Positions 5,983 to 14,436 are shown, counted from the first letter of the stretch. The stretch: 32,925 bases of DNA from Cyclobacteriaceae bacterium (GCA_020436085.1 JAGQYM010000047.1:1-32925); one strand, 5' to 3'. Made by a program: numbers and translations. The notes: generated by a model from the sequence alone, not told the origin.

Positions 5983-8592
5983 CTATTCCGTCTTCAGTCC
6001 ATCCACTGCGTTGGTTTTGAAGACTTTGACCACCTGCGTGGAGATGGTGCCTAGCAAAACAAAGATGAGCAAAATAGCAGCCAGCCCCACATGCCAAAAC
6101 GTAACATTCATATGATACGCGTTAGCGAAATCCATGATTGCCACAATCACCACATAGCTAAGTGGTGTTCCCAGCGCGAGCGAAAAACCGAGCAGGAGGT
6201 AATATTGTTGAAAAATGCTGTTGCTGATATTTTTAATATTGGCACCCAGAACCTTTTTTATGCTGAACTCCTTCTTGCGGCTTGATACATTCAATGACAC
6301 TAGTCCATACACACCCAGCAACGCCAGCATCACAGCAACGGATGCAAAGACTCTCCACACATGCCCATGGATGCTAAGCTGTACATAGTAGGTTCCCCAT
6401 ACGTCTTCCTGGTAGCCACCGCTGAAAGGTGATTCCGGAAAAAGCAACGACCATTTTTTTCGAAGAAATTCGTAAGACTCACGCATTGATCCCTTCTCCA
6501 CTTTCATGGACAAGAACCGATAATCACTCTTATCGGCATGTGTGAAAAAAGTCGGCCGCAACGGACTGGAAAAACTGTAGCTGTGAAAGTCCTTCACCAC
6601 ACCAATCACCTCATATTGCACGCTGTCCATTTTGAATTGCTCTCCAACTGGATTATCCCAGCGGAGTCGTTCAACCATAGTTTGGCTAACTACCACGCCT
6701 TGTCGATCGCTGGTTTCATGTTCATTGAAACCTCTACCCTGAACGATATCGACACCCATTGTATTGAAGTAGTTGCCATCCACGGCTAACATGTCAACCT
6801 CCTGCTCCTGACTCGGAAAGGCAATCAACACCTGTCGCTGCTGCCTGCCAATATGCTGCACCGAACGCGCAGTTGAGATAACGTGAGCATTTTCTTCCAT
6901 CACATTCTTCAACTGCTCCACGGAGAGCTCATCCGGCAATTGCGCATAGATCACATCGCGATTGCTGTAACCCCACTCCCTTTCAGCCAGGTAATCGCTG
7001 TTGAGTGTAAAGATCACTGCGCTGGTGATAAACACACACGCCAAAACAAGTTGAAAACCTAAAAAAACTTTGGTAATCGGGTTCTTTTGACCAAACCGTA
7101 GTGACCCTCTGAGTATACTGACGGGTTGAAACCTGGAAATGTAGAGCGCAGGGTAAATGCCAGAAGCGATGGCGGTAAAGAACATTACAACCACAAGGAA
7201 GATCCACAAGTTAACATCACCGAATTTAAAGTCCATGCTGAAATACCAAAGTCCTTCAAACCAGGGAATGACTACGAAACGTCCCAAGAGGATACCAATC
7301 AACAACGCAAAAAAAGTAGTGACAATATTCTCTGACAGAAACTGCAAGATGATCACTTTGCGTGTAGCACCAATGGATTTTCTAACACCAAGTTCCTTCA
7401 ATCTTTTTGTGACCGATACAATCGCGATATTGATGTAATTGGAACAAGCGAGCGCCAACATTAGAATGGAAATTGCTGCCAGGAAAGCGATAGAAGCGAT
7501 GTTATCTTTTGTACCCTCACGAAAAATATCGTCTCGGATGTCTTCGGTTTTAATGTGCAGTGTAGCGAGTTGTTCCAGTCCAAGTGAATCAATGGCAAAG
7601 TCTTCCGACACGGCTTCATTTTGCAATTGCCTGTACTTAGTCATGCCCCGAAGTACGGGCTTGATGTCCTTAGGATCATTCACCTGAATAAAGGTGGCGT
7701 TGAGTTGTGCAGCCCAATCGTGAAAGTTGTAGTCTGATTCGCTGGTACGCAGATTGTCAAAGTGGGCGAGAAAGGTGAAGTCCATACTACGCGCATCGGG
7801 AAACTTACGCGCCACACCCACAACTTTGAACTCTTTGCTTCGGTCTTTATCAAAATTTATAAGCAGAATCTCTCCAACTGGATTCTGTTCCCCAAAATAC
7901 TTTTCAGACATTGGCTCGCTGATGACAATGCTATTAACATCCTTAAGAGATTCAGCAGCACCCCATTTCAGTGGGAATGTAAACATCTGGAGAAAGGTGG
8001 GATCAACCAGACGAATGCGTTCATTAAAAACCTGATCGTGATATTTCACCACAATGTTCCGATCTTCTACCCTGCATACTTTTTCTATTTGTGGAAAATC
8101 CTGTTGCAATGATTCAGCCAGCGGACGTGGTGTTCTGCCATATTCTTGCATTGTTCCATTTCGAGGTGCAAATGCTGTGACGAGGTAAACTGAATTTTTA
8201 TTCTCGTGAAACTGGTCCCTGTCGTAGGTCCAACGGAAGATAGCGTAGGAGAACATGCAAATCCCGATCGCGGAGGCAAGTCCAAACAAATTGATAAACG
8301 AATTGAGTGGGTTCTTCATTAACCCGCGAATGGAGACCTTGAAATAATTACTTAACATGCCAAATCGGTTAAATGAGTTTAAGAATCGAAACTGCCGGAT
8401 CAAACCAGGTCGCAGGAGTTTGATCATCTCCCAAGTATAAATGCGTATTGCTTTTCGCACAGAATACCGTTCCACATTGTCGAAGAAAATTTCTTCCATG
8501 TCGCCTTCAATCTCTTCGAGATACTGTTCCCGAATGAAGAGGCGGAGGAGCTTAAGCGGCCACTTTGGTGGATGTAAGGATTCGTTTCTCAT
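5983..8592 (-). CDS. FtsX-like ABC transporter permease with N-terminal permease-prefix domain
   Basis: This is an 869-residue inner-membrane protein. The start at 8592 (MRNESLHPP) is chosen because its A is shared with the TGA stop of the PadR gene (TGATG), a typical translational coupling; a longer in-frame start at 8637 would overlap PadR. The first 75 residues form the soluble 'permease prefix' seen in Bacteroidota (YLEEIEGDMEEIF). Then come a first TM helix (SFINLFGLASAIGICMF), a MacB-type periplasmic domain, a three-helix FtsX block (IASIAFLAAISILMLAL onward with LKELGVRKSIGA), a second MacB domain and a second FtsX block (VSSRKKEFSIKKVLGAN), ending in KTNAVDGLKTE. No ATPase gene is adjacent, so it must borrow one or act as an orphan. 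The likely role is lipoprotein or peptide extrusion, or cell-envelope signalling (family knowledge); the substrate is unknown. Confidence 0.9.
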   Translation of the reverse strand: MRNESLHPPKWPLKLLRLFIREQYLEEIEGDMEEIFFDNVERYSVRKAIRIYTWEMIKLLRPGLIRQFRFLNSFNRFGMLSNYFKVSIRGLMKNPLNSFINLFGLASAIGICMFSYAIFRWTYDRDQFHENKNSVYLVTAFAPRNGTMQEYGRTPRPLAESLQQDFPQIEKVCRVEDRNIVVKYHDQVFNERIRLVDPTFLQMFTFPLKWGAAESLKDVNSIVISEPMSEKYFGEQNPVGEILLINFDKDRSKEFKVVGVARKFPDARSMDFTFLAHFDNLRTSESDYNFHDWAAQLNATFIQVNDPKDIKPVLRGMTKYRQLQNEAVSEDFAIDSLGLEQLATLHIKTEDIRDDIFREGTKDNIASIAFLAAISILMLALACSNYINIAIVSVTKRLKELGVRKSIGATRKVIILQFLSENIVTTFFALLIGILLGRFVVIPWFEGLWYFSMDFKFGDVNLWIFLVVVMFFTAIASGIYPALYISRFQPVSILRGSLRFGQKNPITKVFLGFQLVLACVFITSAVIFTLNSDYLAEREWGYSNRDVIYAQLPDELSVEQLKNVMEENAHVISTARSVQHIGRQQRQVLIAFPSQEQEVDMLAVDGNYFNTMGVDIVQGRGFNEHETSDRQGVVVSQTMVERLRWDNPVGEQFKMDSVQYEVIGVVKDFHSYSFSSPLRPTFFTHADKSDYRFLSMKVEKGSMRESYEFLRKKWSLLFPESPFSGGYQEDVWGTYYVQLSIHGHVWRVFASVAVMLALLGVYGLVSLNVSSRKKEFSIKKVLGANIKNISNSIFQQYYLLLGFSLALGTPLSYVVIVAIMDFANAYHMNVTFWHVGLAAILLIFVLLGTISTQVVKVFKTNAVDGLKTE

Positions 8593-8930
8593 CAAGCCAG
8601 TTTCACTTCGTACGCCAGTTTGGGAATGGCACTCCACAAACCCGCACGAATGTTTTTCATTTCTTCCAAAACCTTGCGGCCGTGAGACGTGGTAGCATAG
8701 ATGCGCTTTCGCTTGCCTCCTCTTTTCTGTGTTGGTTCGCCAAATTGAGAAGTTAAATATCCTTTGTCTTCCATCCGCTTGAGTGCAGACTGTATCGAGC
8801 CGACACTCAGTTTCTCTTTGAGCCTTTCCTCCAGTTCACGTTTTATTTCAACGCCATAAGCTTCCGATTGCAACGCGGCAACTGTGAGTAGAACCAGTTC
8901 TTCGAATTCACCCAGTTTGGTTTTCTTCAT
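8592..8930 (-). CDS. PadR-family transcriptional regulator
   Basis: This 112-residue winged-helix protein has the N-terminal PadR signature LGEFEELVLLTVAAL, the YGVEIKRELEERL helix, the recognition helix region SVGSIQSALKRMEDKGYLTS, and a basic wing (TQKRGGKRKRIYATT) before a short C-terminal dimerisation helix. It is the first gene of a two-gene minus-strand operon with the permease, overlapping it by one base. In Bacteroidota such PadR/permease pairs are common, the regulator presumably controlling its own operon in response to an envelope or drug signal. Two 12-bp direct repeats 28-73 bp upstream (8958-9003) could be its operator. The family is firm; the ligand is unknown. Confidence 0.92.
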   Translation of the reverse strand: MKKTKLGEFEELVLLTVAALQSEAYGVEIKRELEERLKEKLSVGSIQSALKRMEDKGYLTSQFGEPTQKRGGKRKRIYATTSHGRKVLEEMKNIRAGLWSAIPKLAYEVKLA

Positions 8931-8957
8931 ATCACGTGGGAGTGATTGGTATATTAA

Positions 8958-9003
8958 TCGTAATTGCAGTAAATATGTTGCATTATTTTATTCGTAATTG
9001 CAG
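8958..9003. repeat. Pair of 12-bp direct repeats upstream of padR-permease operon
   Basis: TCGTAATTGCAG occurs at 8958-8969 and again at 8992-9003, a 34-bp start-to-start spacing (about three helical turns). The flanks are also partly alike (TTAA/TTAT before each). The pair lies just upstream of the PadR start, so it is a candidate operator or activator site. The spacer contains an ATGTTGCAT dyad at 8975-8983. Confidence 0.5.
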
Positions 9004-9048
9004 ATTTTATATAGAAACCCTCTTCCTGATCAAAAAAGGCAATAAAAA

Positions 9049-9074
9049 ATCCCCAGGCGGTGAAGCCCAGGGAT
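9049..9074 (-). terminator. Rho-independent terminator of the MBL-fold hydrolase gene
   Basis: The hairpin is ATCCC (9049-9053), a CA bulge, GGC (9056-9058), loop GGTGAA, GCC (9065-9067), a CA bulge and GGGAT (9070-9074). On the minus strand it is followed by a run of T residues (complement of the A-rich 9032-9048), 26 bp after the hydrolase stop codon. Confidence 0.75.
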
Positions 9075-9100
9075 CAATTCAGTAACTGTAATCCTATCCT

Positions 9101-9985
9101 CTACTTCTTCGTTAGGTTCTCGGCCACCATCATCACGAAGTCTTTGCCCTTCACAAATCCCTTGCCCCATTCAGCATCGTACTTGGAAGCAATCGGCAAG
9201 TTGGCGATGTCCTCAGTTTTCGTTCCTTTTTTCAATGCAGCAGCAACTCCGTCTCGAATTTCGGCTAAACGATCGCGAAAAGCCTGAACATCTTTTTTGC
9301 TGGCGAGTTCACCATGACCGGGAATGATCTTCGTATTGTCATCCATGATCTTCAGCATCTGATCAAGCGTGGCGATAAATCCATTGATTCCTCCCCCACT
9401 GTTCGTATCCACAAACGGATAACCATACTGCACGTACATGTCGCCTGTATGAATGACGTTCGCTTTGGCAAACTTGATAATTACATCGCCATCTGTATGT
9501 CCCGTATTGAAATGATACAGTTCGAGATCTTCATTGTTCCAATGAATATTCATTCTGTCTGGGAACGTAACTACTGGCCACGCTGCCTTGTCGCGCGGTG
9601 GCACTACGCGATCTCTTACTTTGCCTTCCTTCATCATGCGTTCCCGCACGTTGTCATGCGCTACGATCGTCACACCCCACTTTTTGAAATTATCATTACC
9701 TCCTGTGTGGTCACCGTGAATGTGCGTATTGATCAGCATCTTGATTTCACCTCCACCTTCCTCAACCACAGTCTGGGCAATCTTTCCAGATAATGGACCG
9801 AACTGATTGTCAATAATCAGAGCTCCGTCTTCTCCCTTCAAAAAACCAATATTACCACCTGCTCCTTTCAGCATATAGATGGTCTCAGTGATTTTCAAAG
9901 GACGAATCCTAACGGTATCATAATTGGTTTGTGCCGATGCGTTGATGACCAAGGCAAAAGCAAGAAGGGCGACAAAATGCTTCAT
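9101..9985 (-). CDS. Secreted metallo-beta-lactamase-fold hydrolase
   Basis: This is a 294-residue protein with an N-terminal signal peptide (MKHFVALLAFALVINASAQ). The dinuclear zinc motif HIHGDH is at residues 88-93, with H163 in GHTDGD, D182 in HTGDMY and H224 in PGHGEL, so all the usual metal ligands are present. The pattern is that of the broad periplasmic MBL-fold hydrolase group that includes class B beta-lactamase-like and quinoprotein-relay proteins. Nothing in the sequence fixes the substrate, and beta-lactamase activity cannot be assumed. The gene is monocistronic: it has its own terminator downstream and a 126-bp divergent gap to the Ada-like gene upstream. The fold and metal site are certain. 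Confidence 0.9.
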   Translation of the reverse strand: MKHFVALLAFALVINASAQTNYDTVRIRPLKITETIYMLKGAGGNIGFLKGEDGALIIDNQFGPLSGKIAQTVVEEGGGEIKMLINTHIHGDHTGGNDNFKKWGVTIVAHDNVRERMMKEGKVRDRVVPPRDKAAWPVVTFPDRMNIHWNNEDLELYHFNTGHTDGDVIIKFAKANVIHTGDMYVQYGYPFVDTNSGGGINGFIATLDQMLKIMDDNTKIIPGHGELASKKDVQAFRDRLAEIRDGVAAALKKGTKTEDIANLPIASKYDAEWGKGFVKGKDFVMMVAENLTKK

Positions 9986-10111
9986 GTTTTATTTTTTTTG
10001 GATTTCTAAGGTACTACATCGTGGGTGCAATTAACAACAAGTGCGCAAGTTTCAGGTTGAAAAAAGACGGCTACACGACCAATTTTGAATCATCAAAAAA
10101 CAACTAGATTT

Positions 10112-10966
10112 ATGATGGTGACTCAAAACGAACAAAATATCAACTATTACCGGATTGAGCAGGCAATAAGATATCTGGAAGAGAATTTTCAAACACAGCC
10201 GAATCTGGATGACGTGGCGGAAAAAGTGCATCTCAGTCCATTTCATTTTCAAAGGCTGTTCACAGAATGGGCGGGCATTAGTCCAAAGCGTTTTCTCCAA
10301 TTTCTCACGGTAGATTTCCTAAAAGAAAAATTATCGGAATCACGCAATCTTGTTGAAGCAGCGGAGACAGCCGGCCTTTCCAGTCAATCGCGCGTGTACG
10401 ATTTATTTACTACTCTTGAAGCGGTGACGCCACAGGAATACAAAACCAAAGGCGGTGGAACGACTATTTACTATGGAATTCACGAGACTCCTTTTGGTCG
10501 ATGTCTTTTAGGCGTGACTGAAAGAGGCGTTTGTTGGTTGTCGTTCATACCCACAGACGAAGATCCAAAGATTGAATTGGAGCAAATGAAATCCCATTGG
10601 CACAATTCTATTTTTTACGAAGATGAATCACGAACTCAATACGTAGTCAATCAAATTTTTTATAAAGGGCAACGTGATAGCAAACTTCATCTCTTTGTGA
10701 AGGGCACAAATTTTCAGGTGAAGGTGTGGCGGGCTTTGTTAGACATTCCTACAGGAAGTGTAACGACTTACCAAGGCATCGCAGAAAAAATTGATTCTCC
10801 AAAAGCGATGCAGGCAGTTGGGTCGGCTGTAGGCTCAAACCACATTGCCTATCTCATTCCATGTCACCGTGTCATTCGCAAAGACGGAATTCTTGGTGAA
10901 TACCGCTGGAGCGCAGCACGGAAGAAAAGCATCATTGGCTGGGAGATGGCAAGAAGTGTTGGATAA
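10112..10966 (+). CDS. AraC-MGMT fusion, Ada-like O6-alkylguanine-DNA methyltransferase lacking N-terminal Ada domain
   Basis: ATGs at 10112 and 10115 are preferred over an upstream in-frame TTG at 10085; the 284-residue product starts directly in an AraC HTH domain. Residues about 10-110 hold the two HTH units (LDDVAEKVHLSPFHFQRLF and VEAAETAGLSSQSRVYDLF). Residues 115-195 are the MGMT N-terminal RNase-H-like part, and 198-284 the DNA-binding/active-site domain with the acceptor Cys251 in IPCHRV, preceded by FQVKVWRALLDIP. The enzyme removes O6-methylguanine lesions by suicidal alkyl transfer to Cys251, and the AraC part suggests transcriptional activation. The about 90-residue zinc-binding Ada sensor domain of E. 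coli Ada (methylphosphotriester acceptor) is absent, so how the regulator is switched is unclear. It is convergent with the oxidase gene, with a 3-bp gap. Confidence 0.92.
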   Translation: MMVTQNEQNINYYRIEQAIRYLEENFQTQPNLDDVAEKVHLSPFHFQRLFTEWAGISPKRFLQFLTVDFLKEKLSESRNLVEAAETAGLSSQSRVYDLFTTLEAVTPQEYKTKGGGTTIYYGIHETPFGRCLLGVTERGVCWLSFIPTDEDPKIELEQMKSHWHNSIFYEDESRTQYVVNQIFYKGQRDSKLHLFVKGTNFQVKVWRALLDIPTGSVTTYQGIAEKIDSPKAMQAVGSAVGSNHIAYLIPCHRVIRKDGILGEYRWSAARKKSIIGWEMARSVG

Positions 10967-10969
10967 ATA

Positions 10970-12226
10970 TTATAGTCCAGCCCTTCCCAGTCCGAGAAAA
11001 CCAACTGGCAAATCCGTTTTACCCTTCATAGCCATGTCTGCAAGCACTTCCCCAATACCTGAAGACATTTTAAATCCATGTCCGCTGAAACCACAGGCTA
11101 CCACCACTTGCTTGTTGAAACCTGGCAGGTAGTCAAGAATAAAGTTCTCATCCGTAGTGGTAGTATAAAGGCAGCTTTTTAAACTAAGTATAGATGCCTG
11201 CGCTGATGGCATGTACTTTTCCAGTACGTAGCGAATATCGTCTTCGGTGCCTGCAGTTACATTTCGGTTGACTTTGTCGGGATCGGAAACTTCACCCGGG
11301 AAGTGATGGGCAAGTTTCAAACCGAGAGGTCCACCAAAACGCTCGGGTGGCAAAATCGGGAATCCGTAGTACGATCCTCTCTCAGGATCTTCTAGTATCC
11401 AACACGGGAACTTTCCCAACTCAAAGTCATCCCAATTTTTCGGTGACACCCACGCCAGCATCTGTTTCGTTACTTTCAATTTCGGTTTGAAATTGGGAAT
11501 CACTTTTGAGGCCCATGCCCCCGCAGATATTATCAGCCGGTTACATGAATAAGTTCCTCCGTCTGTCTGCACGGTTATTTTACCGCCTTCTTGTTTCCAT
11601 TGCCGTACCCTCGTTCTAGTCTTTATCGTTGCGCCACTTTCCATCGCCAATTGTGTATATAATAATATGGCGCGCTCTGGTGTGATAAATCCTGCGTTGG
11701 GTTCATAGATCACTTCAAAATCATCGGGCACACTGAATGCGGGAAAAAGAGATTTCGCTTTGTCGGGTGACGACCTCGCGATCGGCACATCGTATAATTC
11801 TGATGATTTCTTTATTCCTTTGATGAAGTCACTGTCCGGTCGACCGAAATAGGCAAGACCACAGTTCTCAAAAACTCTCGCCTTTGTTTGTTTCTCCAAC
11901 GACTTCCAGTTTTCATAAGACCGTTGCAGCAGGGGCACATAATCCGGATGCTCGAAATAGGCCATGCGAATGATTCTACTCTGGCCCGCATGTGAGCCCT
12001 GATCGTGGGAGATGTCAAACTGCTCTATGCCAAGCACCTTATAGCCGTTGCGCGCCAGGTGATAGCAGGCAGGGGCACCCATTGAACCCACTCCAATAAC
12101 AATCGCATCAAAGTGGCTTGCTTGCTGTTGCTCTCCTTCCGAAGGGTTAGTAGCTTGAGCAGATGACAAAGCTGAAACGCTCAGTGCTGCAGTTGCTGAT
12201 TTGGTGATGAACTCTCGTCTCTTCAT
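10970..12226 (-). CDS. Tat-exported FAD oxidase of the MSOX/SolA family (sarcosine or N-methyl-amino-acid oxidase-like)
   Basis: This 418-residue protein begins with a twin-arginine signal (MKRREFITKSATAAL and an AQA cleavage region), so the folded flavoprotein is probably exported. The dinucleotide motif is GVGSMG at 45-50 inside AIVIGVGSMG. The acidic strand end GIEQF and the SHAGQSRIIRMAY block are hallmarks of monomeric sarcosine oxidase and N-methyltryptophan oxidase. The covalent-FAD cysteine corresponds to C352 in KSCLYTTTTDENFILD. The reaction is expected to be oxidative demethylation or oxidation of a secondary or N-methyl amino acid, giving H2O2. It lies 56 bp downstream of ggt on the same strand, suggesting one transcript and a joint role in extracellular amino-acid derivative use (inference). 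The exact substrate is unknown. Confidence 0.88.
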   Translation of the reverse strand: MKRREFITKSATAALSVSALSSAQATNPSEGEQQQASHFDAIVIGVGSMGAPACYHLARNGYKVLGIEQFDISHDQGSHAGQSRIIRMAYFEHPDYVPLLQRSYENWKSLEKQTKARVFENCGLAYFGRPDSDFIKGIKKSSELYDVPIARSSPDKAKSLFPAFSVPDDFEVIYEPNAGFITPERAILLYTQLAMESGATIKTRTRVRQWKQEGGKITVQTDGGTYSCNRLIISAGAWASKVIPNFKPKLKVTKQMLAWVSPKNWDDFELGKFPCWILEDPERGSYYGFPILPPERFGGPLGLKLAHHFPGEVSDPDKVNRNVTAGTEDDIRYVLEKYMPSAQASILSLKSCLYTTTTDENFILDYLPGFNKQVVVACGFSGHGFKMSSGIGEVLADMAMKGKTDLPVGFLGLGRAGL

Positions 12227-12282
12227 AACAAATCGGATTTAGGTCCAATCAAGTTACGAAGAATCCAGGCACAAAAGATTAA

Positions 12283-13971
12283 TTAGTACCCGGCAGCTTG
12301 CCCGTCTTTTCGAGACTCTGAAGCTCCATAGTATACTTTATTCTTTTCGTCCCACTTGATGGCCTGATAGCCGCCATAGGCATTCACACTATATTCAATA
12401 TCGTGACCCATCTTCAACAGTTCACGGATGATTTCATAATCAAATCCACTTTCAAAACTACACACACCTCCATTGCTCATGTTGGTGCCTGTAGGCTGCG
12501 ATGATCCTGCGTGACGCACGCGTGGAGCATCTCCGGCTTCTTGCAGGCCCATTTCAAAGTCGATAAGATTAACAATCACTTGCACTTGTCCCTGTGGCTG
12601 CATCGCTCCGCTCATAAGACCGAAACTAATGAAGGGTTTACCGTCTTTGGTAATGAATGCGGGGATGATGGTGTGGAAAGGTCTTTTACCCGGAGCATAT
12701 ACATTAAAGTGATTGGCATCTGACAGATTGAAAAGATTGCCGCGATTCTGAAGAATAAAGCCCAGCCCAGTTGGCACCATACCAGAACCTAGCAATGCGT
12801 AATTACTTTGAATCAGAGAAACCATATTACCGTCCTTATCAGCAGTCGTTAAATAAATAGTATCTCCGCCTTCGAGGTCACCAGCAGGATAACTTTTAGC
12901 GGCAGCGTTAGGATCAATTAACGCTCTTCTCTTAGTCGCATATTCTTTAGAGATCAGTTGCGTTACGGGCACTTTATTAAAACTCATATCGGCATAAAAC
13001 TTTGCGCGATCTTCGTATGCAAGTTTTTTGGCCTCAATAAAAGCATGGATATACTCTTTGCTTCCAAAACCCATCTTCTTAACATCATATCCCTCCAGGA
13101 TGTTAAGCATCTGAAGCGTAGCGATGCCTTGCCCGTTGGGAGGAAGCTCCCACACATCATAACCACGGTAGTTGGTACTCACTGGCTCCACCCATTCTGA
13201 TTGGTGACTTGCCAGATCATCATAAGAAAGAAATCCGCCATTGGCTTTCATGTAGGCATCAATGGTGCGCGCGATCTCGCCTTTGTAAAATTCATCGCGG
13301 CCTTTTTTGGCAATTAGTTCATACGATTTCGCCAGCCCTGGATTCTTAAACATTTCACCTTTCCTTGGCGTATGTCCATTGGGCATAAATGTTTCTTTAA
13401 AACCTGCGAACTTCTCACGTGCTGGCGCGTTGTCTTCGATCTCGTACGCGATTAGTTCCGACATTGGAAATCCATTCTTCGCATAGTCGATAGTTGGCTT
13501 TAAGATTTCCTCCATCTTCAGTTTGCCAAATTTTTTATGCAGCTCAAACCATCCATCCACGCAGCCTGGAGTAGAGATGGCCAACGGGCCCAGGTACGGC
13601 ATGCGCGTCATCCCTTTCTCAACGAGATATTCACGCGTCAAACTCTTTGGAGAACGTCCACTGGCATTTAGTCCGTAAAGCTTTTGGGTTTTAGCATCCC
13701 ACACGATGGCAAACAAGTCTCCACCGATCCCACACATTTGTGGTTCCATGAGTCCAAGTGCTGCATTGGCAGCGATAGCAGCATCTACCGCGCTGCCTCC
13801 CTTTTTCAGAATATCAATTGCAACCTGCGTGGCCAGCGGTTGACTGGTAGCCGCCATTCCATTGGGTGCAATAATTTCAGAGCGAGTAGCAAATGTTTTA
13901 CCGGTTACGCGATCTTGAGCATAACTAAATACAACACTAATAGAGCAGAGAGCAAAAAGAATCTTCTTCAT
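12283..13971 (-). CDS. ggt: Gamma-glutamyltransferase (periplasmic)
   Basis: This 562-residue Ntn hydrolase has a signal peptide (MKKILFALCSISVVFSYAQ). The large-subunit start IIAPNGMAATSQPLATQVAI and the GIGGDLFAIV block are classical GGT sequence. Autoprocessing should occur before the catalytic Thr371 in GGDTIYLTTADKDGN, equivalent to Thr391 of the E. coli enzyme; the substrate-binding region SGMVPTGLGFILQNRG follows. The enzyme hydrolyses or transfers gamma-glutamyl groups from glutathione and related peptides. Length and processing site fit a complete gene. It is the first gene of a two-gene unit with the Tat-exported oxidase. The 490-bp region upstream carries repeats whose TTAACA orientation faces this gene. 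Confidence 0.95.
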   Translation of the reverse strand: MKKILFALCSISVVFSYAQDRVTGKTFATRSEIIAPNGMAATSQPLATQVAIDILKKGGSAVDAAIAANAALGLMEPQMCGIGGDLFAIVWDAKTQKLYGLNASGRSPKSLTREYLVEKGMTRMPYLGPLAISTPGCVDGWFELHKKFGKLKMEEILKPTIDYAKNGFPMSELIAYEIEDNAPAREKFAGFKETFMPNGHTPRKGEMFKNPGLAKSYELIAKKGRDEFYKGEIARTIDAYMKANGGFLSYDDLASHQSEWVEPVSTNYRGYDVWELPPNGQGIATLQMLNILEGYDVKKMGFGSKEYIHAFIEAKKLAYEDRAKFYADMSFNKVPVTQLISKEYATKRRALIDPNAAAKSYPAGDLEGGDTIYLTTADKDGNMVSLIQSNYALLGSGMVPTGLGFILQNRGNLFNLSDANHFNVYAPGKRPFHTIIPAFITKDGKPFISFGLMSGAMQPQGQVQVIVNLIDFEMGLQEAGDAPRVRHAGSSQPTGTNMSNGGVCSFESGFDYEIIRELLKMGHDIEYSVNAYGGYQAIKWDEKNKVYYGASESRKDGQAAGY

Positions 13972-14156
13972 GGAGGTTAGTATTAGACCACGATAATTGT
14001 GAAAAAGAAGCCTTCCTCAAATGGCTATTATCTGAAAGGTGCCAAATCGGGAGCTCACCCATAGATTAATGAGTATCAAAAGCCAGGGTTCACCCCCCCT
14101 AAACGGTCTAAACAATAGCGCGAAGCCCATTTTCATCCTCAAAAGTGGCTGTCCAA

Positions 14157-14185
14157 TGTTAAGTTTATGTTAAGCAATTGTTAAC
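14157..14185. promoter_or_regulatory. Three 11-bp-phased TGTTAA repeats (PHO-box-like site)
   Basis: TGTTAA occurs at 14157, 14168 and 14179, spaced exactly 11 bp apart (reverse complement TTAACA, N5, repeated). This matches the layout of PhoP/PhoB-type direct-repeat boxes, e.g. the TTAACA repeats of Bacillus PhoP. The opposite orientation recurs as GAAACA at 14233 and TTAACA at 14244, also 11 bp apart. Downstream on the + strand is a phosphate-selective-type porin, which fits phosphate control, but a shared ggt control is equally open. Confidence 0.5.
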
Positions 14186-14223
14186 CACACCAGATTGGTA
14201 GAGTTAATTATTTACCTTATGGT

Positions 14224-14240
14224 AATGTTTTAGAAACATT
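14224..14240. repeat. 7-bp inverted repeat AATGTTT-TAG-AAACATT
   Basis: This is a perfect 7-bp dyad with a 3-bp spacer, overlapping by two bases a preceding TTACC-TTAT-GGTAA dyad at 14212-14225. There is no T-run, so it is more likely an operator than a terminator. Confidence 0.45.
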
Positions 14241-14428
14241 AAATTAACATAAGAAGCGGGTTAGGCCGTTCGCAGTAAGCTGCTAATTATCAAGTAGTTC
14301 GAGCAAAAAGATACTTCAGTGAAATCTCGAGAGGATTTCCATCTAAAATAGGGAAAACCTGTTGTTAACATTGGACATACCAATTTTGGGTGGGTGCCGG
14401 AACCCGTAAATCCAAGGGGTCGATTCTC

Positions 14429-14436
14429 TACTTTTG
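14429..14436 (+). promoter_or_regulatory. Candidate -7 element of the porin gene (TACTTTTG)
   Basis: This is an exact match to TAnnTTTG, 25 bp before the ATG at 14462. A clear -33 element was not found, so this is provisional. Confidence 0.4.

Noticed and set aside
9101-9985. True class B beta-lactamase
   Set aside because: The metal motif is shared by many MBL-fold hydrolases; nothing shows antibiotic specificity.
14085-14100. CCCCCCC run as a phase-variation tract
   Set aside because: It lies in a non-coding stretch far from either start codon and I see no promoter spacing that it would alter.
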